Of a stretch of 26,752 nt of DNA, positions 21,919 through 26,752 are shown piece after piece. The stretch spans positions 1 through 26,752 of the forward strand of contig URAZ01000046.1 in assembly GCA_900545925.1 (NCBI GenBank), given 5' to 3'. How positions within the stretch are numbered: the first letter of the stretch is position 1; every line of letters begins with the position of its first letter. This stretch comes from an uncultured Eubacteriales bacterium (lineage in GTDB: Bacteria; Bacillota; Clostridia; Oscillospirales; Oscillospiraceae). The notes below the pieces were generated by a model. The model was not told the DNA's origin. It saw only the letters and a list, made by a program, of their open reading frames with translations, and did no database searches. Both the position numbers and the translations under genes were made by a program.

Positions 21919-22845
21919 TTAGTGACCGGCATTCATCTGTGCAGCGACTTCGGCAGCGAAGTCTTCCTGCTTCTTCTCAATGCCCTCGCCCTTCTCGAAG
22001 CGAACAGCATCGACGAACGTGACCTTGCCGCCCAGAGCCTTGGCTGCGGAGTCCATGTACTGCTCAACAGACATGGAGCCGTCCTTGACAAAGGCCTGCT
22101 GCAGCAAGCAGTTCTCCTCGTAGAACTTGTTCAGCTTGCCGGCAGCGATCTTCTCCTTGACCTGCTGGGGCTTGGTAGCCATCTTCGGGTCGTTGTCCAT
22201 CTGCGCGACGAGAACCTTCTTCTCCTCGGCGATGACATCCTCGGTGACGAGGCTCTTGTCCCAGAAGCGGGGATTCAGCGCAGCGATCTGCATGGCGACG
22301 TCCTTGCCGATGGTGGTGGCGTCGATGCCGCCCTCAACCGCGAGGTTGACCAGCACGCCGATCTTGCCGCCTGCATGGACATAGGACACAGTGGTGTTCT
22401 TGTCGAAGCGGGCAAAACGGCGGATCTGCAGATTTTCGCCGATGGACATAACCTTCTCAGGCAGAACCTCGGAAACCTTCAGTTCGGTGCCGGGATAGGT
22501 GCAGTCCTTGATAGCCTCAACGTCGGCGGGATTGTTCTCCAGAACAACCTGGCAGATATCCTTGACGAACTGAACGAACGGAGCGGACTTCGCGCAGAAG
22601 TCAGTCTCGCAGTTGACCTCGACCATGGCGCCGACGCCGCACTTTTCGCAGACAGTCGCGTAAGCCATGCCCTCAGCCGCGATGCGGCCGGCCTTCTTAG
22701 CAGCCTTGGCCAGACCCTTTTCGCGCAGCCATTCAACAGCCTTGTCCATATCGCCGTCGGTCTCGGACAGCGCCTTCTTGCAGTCCATCATGCCGACATT
22801 GGTCATTTCACGCAGTTTCTTGACATCAGCAGCAGTAAATGCCAT
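21919..22845 (-). CDS. tsf: Translation elongation factor Ts
   Basis: This 308-residue guanine nucleotide exchange factor regenerates EF-Tu-GTP. It has the N-terminal UBA-like domain (about 1-55, VKKLREMTNVGMMDCKKALSE) and the core motif VEVNCETDF (75-83) that opens the exchange domain. Its DVAMQIAALNPRF segment is conserved, and the C-terminal module ends in an Asn-Ala-Gly-His tail. It has a clear AGGAGGAATTT ribosome site. An unusual point is a cluster of cysteines C66, C69, C79 and C84 around the conserved motif (CEKCGVGAMVEVNCETDFC), which could bind a metal. It lies downstream of rpsB in the classic order. Confidence 0.97.
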   Translation of the reverse strand: MAFTAADVKKLREMTNVGMMDCKKALSETDGDMDKAVEWLREKGLAKAAKKAGRIAAEGMAYATVCEKCGVGAMVEVNCETDFCAKSAPFVQFVKDICQVVLENNPADVEAIKDCTYPGTELKVSEVLPEKVMSIGENLQIRRFARFDKNTTVSYVHAGGKIGVLVNLAVEGGIDATTIGKDVAMQIAALNPRFWDKSLVTEDVIAEEKKVLVAQMDNDPKMATKPQQVKEKIAAGKLNKFYEENCLLQQAFVKDGSMSVEQYMDSAAKALGGKVTFVDAVRFEKGEGIEKKQEDFAAEVAAQMNAGH

Positions 22846-22876
22846 TGTAAATTCCTCCTGTTTTTATCTTTTGAAA

Positions 22877-22900
22877 AGCGCCCGTCATGCGGCGGGCGCT
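22877..22900 (-). promoter_or_regulatory. rpsB-tsf intercistronic hairpin
   Basis: agcgcccg (22877-22884) and cgggcgct (22893-22900) form a perfect 8-bp stem in the 69-base gap between rpsB and tsf. Only TTTC follows on the minus strand, so it is at most a partial terminator. It may adjust the S2 to EF-Ts ratio or protect the upstream message. Confidence 0.6.
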
Positions 22901-22914
22901 ATAAATATTACGGA

Positions 22915-23649
22915 TTATTCAGCGGCTGCGGGAGTTTCCTCGGCTGCGGGAGCCTCGGTGTTCTCTTCACCCTGACGGCCTTCGGTCACGGCATTGGCCA
23001 TGGTGGCTGCGATCAGGCGGATGGCGCGGATAGCGTCATCGTTGCCGGGGATAACATAGTCAACTTCGTCCGGGTCACAGTTGGTGTCAACGATGGCAAC
23101 AATGGGAATGTGCAGCTTGCGGGCTTCGGCGATAGCGTTGCGCTCCTTGCGCGGGTCAACGATGAACAGCGCGCCGGGCAGCTTCTTCATTTCCTTGACG
23201 CCGCCGAGATACTTCTCAAGTTTGGCGATCTCGCCCTGATGCTTGATGACTTCCTTCTTGGGAAGCATTGCGAACGTGCCGTCGGCTTCCATCTTCTTCA
23301 GCTGGGCCAGACGGTCGATACGGGTGCGCATGGTGCGGAAATTCGTCAGCATGCCGCCGAGCCAGCGGGCGTTGACGTAGTACTGGCCGACACGCTCAGC
23401 CTCTTCCTTGATAGCGTCCTGTGCCTGCTTCTTGGTGCCGACGAACAGGATGGACTGGCCGTTTGCTGCCAGATCACGGACAAAGTTATAGGCCTCTTCC
23501 AGCTTCTTGACCGTCTTCTGCAGGTCAATGATGTAGATGCCGTTGCGCTCCGTGTAGATATACGGGGCCATTTTCGGGTTCCAGCGACGGGTCTGATGAC
23601 CGAAGTGGACGCCAGCTTCGAGAAGCTGCTTCATGGATACGACTGCCAT
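22915..23649 (-). CDS. rpsB: 30S ribosomal protein S2
   Basis: This 244-residue ribosomal protein begins MAVVSMKQLLEAGVHFGHQTRRWNPKM, with the strongly conserved HFGHQTRRWNPKM motif, and continues with ILFVGTKKQAQ, RWLGGMLTNF and PGALFIVDPRKE. All are diagnostic of S2. The C-terminus carries an acidic Glu/Ala/Pro-rich extension of about 20 residues beyond the core. The frame stays open to 23901, but ATG 23649 behind AAGGAGAAC is the true start. A strong promoter at 23774-23802 gives a leader of about 115 bases, and tsf follows on the same transcript. Confidence 0.98.
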   Translation of the reverse strand: MAVVSMKQLLEAGVHFGHQTRRWNPKMAPYIYTERNGIYIIDLQKTVKKLEEAYNFVRDLAANGQSILFVGTKKQAQDAIKEEAERVGQYYVNARWLGGMLTNFRTMRTRIDRLAQLKKMEADGTFAMLPKKEVIKHQGEIAKLEKYLGGVKEMKKLPGALFIVDPRKERNAIAEARKLHIPIVAIVDTNCDPDEVDYVIPGNDDAIRAIRLIAATMANAVTEGRQGEENTEAPAAEETPAAAE

Positions 23650-23773
23650 TGTGTGTTCTCCTTTTGTTTTTGACCTCCACTGGGCTGACCGCTTCCATCC
23701 CGAAGGACACGAGAAAGCGCCACCGCCCGGTGTGTGGTGTAGTAATGTCGCCGTTTTCGCACAGCGCCTTGAT

Positions 23774-23802
23774 ATTATAGCGGAAAAGCGCTCCAAATGC
23801 AA
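23774..23802 (-). promoter_or_regulatory. Strong housekeeping promoter of rpsB-tsf, with leader
   Basis: On the minus strand TTGCAT (23797-23802), 17 bases and a perfect TATAAT (23774-23779) precede a leader of about 115 bases. The leader can form small hairpins (for example TCC-TTCG-GGA), a possible site for autoregulation by S2, which is known in other bacteria. The region 23650-23848 holds no gene. Confidence 0.8.
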
Positions 23803-23848
23803 GTGTTTTTTCACGAAAACCCCTGCATTTTTTGCGCTTTTTACCGGC

Positions 23849-24127
23849 TTAAAAGAGGCTCCGCTTCTTGCGCGGCGTCCGCCACTCGGAAAGCGGCCCA
23901 TCGACCAGGATTAGATCGTCTCCGATGCGTTTGATACACAGCCACGGGATCACATAGTCGTCCTCCCGGCCGAACAGCCCCAGAAACCGGCACGGCCCCG
24001 GTACAATCAGCGCCGTCACGCGTCCGCAACAGATATCGACCACCAGATCGTTCACATAGCCCAGCCGCGCTCCCTCGCACACATGGATTACTTCCTTGTC
24101 CCGCAGTTCCTGAAACCGGTTCGTCAT
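23849..24127 (-). CDS. YlmC/YmxH family PRC-barrel protein
   Basis: This 92-residue protein begins MTNRFQELRDKEVIHVCEGARLGYVNDLVVD. It is a PRC-barrel of the YlmC/YmxH sporulation-associated family, which is found in spore formers next to sigG or in the spoVFA region. The motifs GRVTALIVPGP and DDYVIPWLCIKRIGDDLILVD are typical. Its molecular role is not known. The frame extends to 24232, but ATG 24127 with AAGGGGGC upstream fits the family start. It follows sigG by 55 bases and is probably co-transcribed with it, which would place it in the forespore late in sporulation (inference). Confidence 0.88.
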   Translation of the reverse strand: MTNRFQELRDKEVIHVCEGARLGYVNDLVVDICCGRVTALIVPGPCRFLGLFGREDDYVIPWLCIKRIGDDLILVDGPLSEWRTPRKKRSLF

Positions 24128-24182
24128 CGCACAAGCCCCCTTTGCAGGAAGTATATGCGGCAGGCATTCCGAATATGAGGCG

Positions 24183-24962
24183 TCAGGATGGCAGAATTGC
24201 TTTTCGGATGGAGCGGATGGCGCTTTTTTCAAGGCGCGACACCTGTGCCTGCGAGATGCCGATCTGGCCTGCGACCTCCATCTGCGTTCGGCCTGCCTCG
24301 AAACGCAAGGCCAGAATGCGCTTTTCGCGCTCCGACAGATGAGAAATGGCCTCGCGCAGCGTGATGGATTCGATCCACTGCTCGTCTGTGTTCTTCCGGT
24401 CGCGCACCTGATCCATGACAGTCAGCGCGTCGCCGCCCTCGGAATAGACCGGCTCGTAAAGCGAAACGGGTGCGGTGATGGCGTCGAGCGCGGCGGTGAT
24501 CTGTGCGGGCGGCAGGTCGAGCGCCTGCGCGATCTCGTCGATCGACGGCTCACGACCGTTTGCATCCGTCAGCTGCTGTCTGCACTGCAAAACACGATAG
24601 GCCGTATCTCGAAGCGACCGGCTGACGCGGATGGGACTGTAATCGCGCAGGTACCGCCGCAGTTCGCCCGCGATCATCGGCACGCCGTAGGTCGAAAAGC
24701 GGACGTTTTTCGTGGTGTCAAAATTGGCGATGGCCTTCAAAAGCCCGATGCAGCCGACCTGAAACAGATCGTCCGGGTTCTCGCCCCGGCTCAGAAACCT
24801 CTGCACCACCGACAGAACCAGCTTGAGATTTCCCTCCACGAGCCGGCTGCGTGCCTCCATATCCCCCTGCTGCGAACGCTCGATCAGCCGCATCATTTCT
24901 GCGTTTGAGAGCGTTTGCAGCTTCGATGTATTGATGCCGCAGATCTCGACCTTTCCCTGCAT
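24183..24962 (-). CDS. sigG: RNA polymerase forespore sigma factor SigG
   Basis: This 259-residue sigma factor directs late forespore gene expression. The N-terminal signature KVEICGINTSKLQTL separates SigG from SigF. Region 2 includes GNLKLVLSVVQRF, DDLFQVGCIGLLKAIANFD and VRFSTYGVPMIAGELRRYLRD. Region 4 has LSEREKRILALRF and the helix-turn-helix EVAGQIGISQAQVSRLEKSAI. ATG 24962 is chosen (GGAGGTAG seven bases upstream); the open frame to 25022 is not family-like. Upstream on the minus strand GGGGATAAAA (25067-25076) weakly resembles a SigF -10 box, as would be expected for sigG, but the -35 match is poor. Confidence 0.96.
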   Translation of the reverse strand: MQGKVEICGINTSKLQTLSNAEMMRLIERSQQGDMEARSRLVEGNLKLVLSVVQRFLSRGENPDDLFQVGCIGLLKAIANFDTTKNVRFSTYGVPMIAGELRRYLRDYSPIRVSRSLRDTAYRVLQCRQQLTDANGREPSIDEIAQALDLPPAQITAALDAITAPVSLYEPVYSEGGDALTVMDQVRDRKNTDEQWIESITLREAISHLSEREKRILALRFEAGRTQMEVAGQIGISQAQVSRLEKSAIRSIRKAILPS

Positions 24963-25319
24963 ATCTGCTACCTCCGATCTTCCGTTTCCGGATATATCGT
25001 CAGTATTTCCCGGCTTTCCCATTTGATACAGAAAACTTCCGGGCAGATTCCGAACTTTTTCGCGGATTTTATCCCCATGCAGTTGACGATAATCCTTTCT
25101 GTCCTGTCAACGTAAAAAGGGAACTCCGGTTATCTGAAACCGCATTTGAACAAAAAAAGTTCATAAAACATAGGTGTTGACAACTCTGTTGACAGTGTGA
25201 AAAACTTTTGAACACCAATCGTTTTTCCACATTTCCACATCGTTATCAACACCCGTCTGTTTGCCGAAATTTGTTCTACCGGGGACATAATATAGTTTAC
25301 ATAACTATATTTCGACCTT
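24963..25319. other. sigG-gpr intergenic region with DnaA-box-like motifs
   Basis: No gene is seen. Notable are two tgttgaca repeats (25175-25182, 25187-25194) and three DnaA-box-like 9-mers in tandem: ttttccaca (25223-25231), atttccaca (25231-25239) and ttatcaaca (25243-25251). There is also a palindrome atatagtt-tacat-aactatat (25290-25310) just after the gpr stop, and gaac-aaaaaaa-gttc around 25148-25162. The sequence is much more AT-rich than the surrounding genes. Minus-strand promoters for sigG must lie in it. Confidence 0.5.
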
Positions 25320-26183
25320 TTACGACAAAAAAGCCGGAATTTCGCCCAGCGACAAGCTGCGGTGCAGCGCCAGATTACAGCCGTAGCCGATGAGTCTGCC
25401 CATCTCACGCACACGCGCGTCCACATCCTGCAGTGTAACCATTACGCCCTGCGGCACATCAAGTTCCAGTTCCGCCTGCCGGAACAGACTGAAGGCATCC
25501 ACGACCGTCGGCACGCCCACAGCCACGACCGGGACACCCAGCGTCCGCCGGGAAAACTCGTGCCTGCTGTTTCCTACCCCGGAGCCTGGCACGATGCCGC
25601 TGTCCGAAAGCTGAACGGTACGGAACAGCCGTCCCGGCTCCGCTGCTGCCAGCGCATCGATCACGATCACAACATCGGGCTGCGCGGTCTGCATGGCACA
25701 TTTTACTAGTTCCAGACTCTCGATACCCGTCTGCGCCAATACCCCCGGCTGGCAGGCTGCGACGCGCATGAGCCCCGGCAGCGCCTCACCCTGCCCGGCC
25801 TGCAGATGGTGTGTGACAATCAGGTTTTTCACAGCCTCCGGGCCGATTGCATCCGGCGTGATGTCCCGGTTGCCGAGTCCGACGACGAGCGCCTGCCTGC
25901 ACGGTCCCAGCAGTTCACGCAGCGCTCGCCCTACTGTCCGCGCGGCATTGGAAAAGCTGCCCGGTTCCCGGCGCGTGAGCGCCTCGAGTTCCGCCGTGAT
26001 ATACGTTCCGCGCGGCTTGCCGAGCGCCTGCTCTCCCTCTGCGCTCGTGATCTTTACGACTGTCATGCGCACGCCATGCCGCTCTTGTTCGCGCGCAATG
26101 ACGCCGGAAAGCTTCGTCTGCTCCTGCGCGGAGCGCTCATACAATGCCTTGGCCTCCATTGCCAGATCTGTTCTTGGCTGCAT
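25320..26183 (-). CDS. gpr: Germination protease GPR
   Basis: This 287-residue endopeptidase degrades the small acid-soluble spore proteins during germination. It has the start motif RTDLAMEAK, LVVGLGNRDITPDAIGPEAVKNLIVTHH, VIVIDALAA, DSGIVPGSGVGNSRHEFS and GVPVVAVGVPTVVDA, all conserved in GPR. In Bacillus the zymogen loses about 15 residues by cleavage after the TD of TDLA. Here only six residues precede the equivalent bond, and no upstream start exists (an in-frame TAG lies seven codons or less before the ATG). The start follows AGAGGTGAG. The minus-strand sequence CATAATC (26221-26227) resembles a SigG -10 box about 35 bases upstream, but no convincing -35 was found. Confidence 0.95.
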   Translation of the reverse strand: MQPRTDLAMEAKALYERSAQEQTKLSGVIAREQERHGVRMTVVKITSAEGEQALGKPRGTYITAELEALTRREPGSFSNAARTVGRALRELLGPCRQALVVGLGNRDITPDAIGPEAVKNLIVTHHLQAGQGEALPGLMRVAACQPGVLAQTGIESLELVKCAMQTAQPDVVIVIDALAAAEPGRLFRTVQLSDSGIVPGSGVGNSRHEFSRRTLGVPVVAVGVPTVVDAFSLFRQAELELDVPQGVMVTLQDVDARVREMGRLIGYGCNLALHRSLSLGEIPAFLS

Positions 26184-26261
26184 AGACTCACCTCTCGGCT
26201 AGTTTTTCTCCGAAAACGGAGATTATGTGAAAAAAATTTTTTAAAATCTCCGAAAAAAAGA

Positions 26262-26290
26262 TTGATTTTATCGGACTATGCCGCTATAAT
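26262..26290 (+). promoter_or_regulatory. Promoter of rpsT
   Basis: TTGATT (26262-26267), a 17-base spacer and a perfect TATAAT (26285-26290) lie 60 bases before the ATG. The gap 26184-26349 also holds a hairpin tctccg-aaaa-cggaga near the gpr start and a second tctccg box. Confidence 0.8.
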
Positions 26291-26349
26291 ATATTTCTGC
26301 ATGAAACGGTATCTGTTTCTATATTCACGCTATTGGAGGAGGTGTAGTT

Positions 26350-26613
26350 ATGCCCAACATTAAGTCTGCGAAGAAGAGAGTTCTGATTGCCAAGGTCAAC
26401 AACGAGCGCAACAAGGCTGACAAGTCCGCCCTGAAGACCACCCTGAAGAAGTTTGAAGCTGCCGTCACGGAAGGCAATCGTGAGCAGGCCGATAGCGCTT
26501 ACCAGGCTGCAGTTCAGTCCATCGACAAGGCTGCCGGCAAGGGTATTCTTCATAAGAATGCTGCCGCCCGCAAGAAGAGCCAGATCACACTGAAGATGAA
26601 CAAGCTGGCCTGA
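26350..26613 (+). CDS. rpsT: 30S ribosomal protein S20
   Basis: This 87-residue, Lys/Ala-rich all-helical primary binding protein of the small subunit begins MPNIKSAKKRVLIAKVNNERN and ends with GILHKNAAARKKSQITLKMNKLA. Both ends are diagnostic of S20. A very strong ribosome site GGAGGAGGTG precedes the ATG. It is transcribed alone from the promoter at 26262-26290, divergent from gpr, and ends at the hairpin at 26637-26668. rpsT next to gpr is a common arrangement in spore-forming Firmicutes. Confidence 0.97.
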   Translation: MPNIKSAKKRVLIAKVNNERNKADKSALKTTLKKFEAAVTEGNREQADSAYQAAVQSIDKAAGKGILHKNAAARKKSQITLKMNKLA

Positions 26614-26636
26614 TGCCGAATGCTGCGAAATAAATG

Positions 26637-26668
26637 CCCCTCGGGAGTTTCTCTTCGGGGGGATTTTT
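26637..26668 (+). terminator. Terminator of rpsT
   Basis: cccc (26637-26640) pairs with gggg near 26657-26661, with inner pairing of cgggag to ctcttcg, followed by five T at 26664-26668. It lies 24 bases after the stop. Confidence 0.8.
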
Positions 26669-26691
26669 CGCGCGCTTTTTTAGGTCTTGCC

Positions 26692-26721
26692 TTGCGGAAG
26701 AACATTAAAATACTATATAAT
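26692..26721 (+). promoter_or_regulatory. Putative promoter for a gene beyond the window
   Basis: TTGCGG (26692-26697), 18 bases and TATAAT (26716-26721) lie in a very AT-rich stretch at the end of the window. The downstream gene is not included. Confidence 0.45.
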
Positions 26722-26752
26722 ATAAAATAACCGCTATACCCGCCGCTATGAG

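Noticed and set aside
21922..23673. 583-residue plus-strand open frame opposite tsf and rpsB
   Set aside because: It spans two conserved genes and their spacer on the other strand; its Leu/Asp/Gly/His-rich composition reflects the complement of highly biased ribosomal codons.
25130..25426. 98-residue minus-strand open frame overlapping the gpr 3' end
   Set aside because: It overlaps gpr out of frame and continues through AT-rich spacer; its sequence shows no recognisable pattern.

Overview
The window is a GC-rich stretch of a chromosome from a spore-forming, anaerobic Firmicute. The gene set (forespore sigma factor sigG with a YlmC/YmxH neighbour, the spore protease gpr, a nine-gene bacterial V-type ATPase operon, ribosomal and translation genes with strong AGGAGG sites) and the base composition fit a gut clostridium of the Oscillospiraceae/Ruminococcaceae type. 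That assignment is inference; no rRNA or other phylogenetic marker was aligned.

Layout. 1-3711: the 3' end of an L-fucose-isomerase-family gene, an NSS-family sodium symporter on the minus strand, the azlC-azlD amino-acid exporter pair, and remnants of two small membrane-protein genes facing azlD. 3736-8047 (minus): a five-gene cluster coding for a FecCD-type ABC permease and ATPase, a SAM methyltransferase, an XdhC-family protein and a small NTPase. This looks like a molybdenum or molybdopterin enzyme maturation module. It has no substrate-binding protein, and a 167-bp gap inside it holds a long hairpin element. 8048-8682: a gene-free region dense in palindromes and repeats. 8683-9419 (minus): a LOG-family nucleotide phosphoribohydrolase coupled to a 54-residue Cys protein.

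9688-18260 (plus): the complete V-type ATPase operon in the order F-I-K-E-C-G-A-B-D (Enterococcus hirae naming). The K subunit keeps the residues that bind Na+ in E. hirae NtpK. 18330-20107 (minus): a GH25 muramidase followed by an EamA transporter broken by a one-base frameshift. 20238-21545 (plus): a CapA-like protein, divergent from the muramidase, with back-to-back promoters. 21546-21918: a 166-bp TIR element (MITE-like). 21919-24127 (minus): tsf, rpsB, ylmC-like. 24183-26183 (minus): sigG and gpr. 26350-26613 (plus): rpsT.

The main unexplained signal is a structured element present twice, at 6077-6185 and 21653-21749. The two copies share an internal loop and apical stem, while the helices between them differ in sequence but remain self-complementary. 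One copy lies within a 166-bp unit with perfect 21-bp inverted ends; the other lies inside the XdhC/ABC cluster, and its outer arm contains the ATPase stop codon. The second signal is the ABC-methyltransferase-XdhC-NTPase cluster itself.
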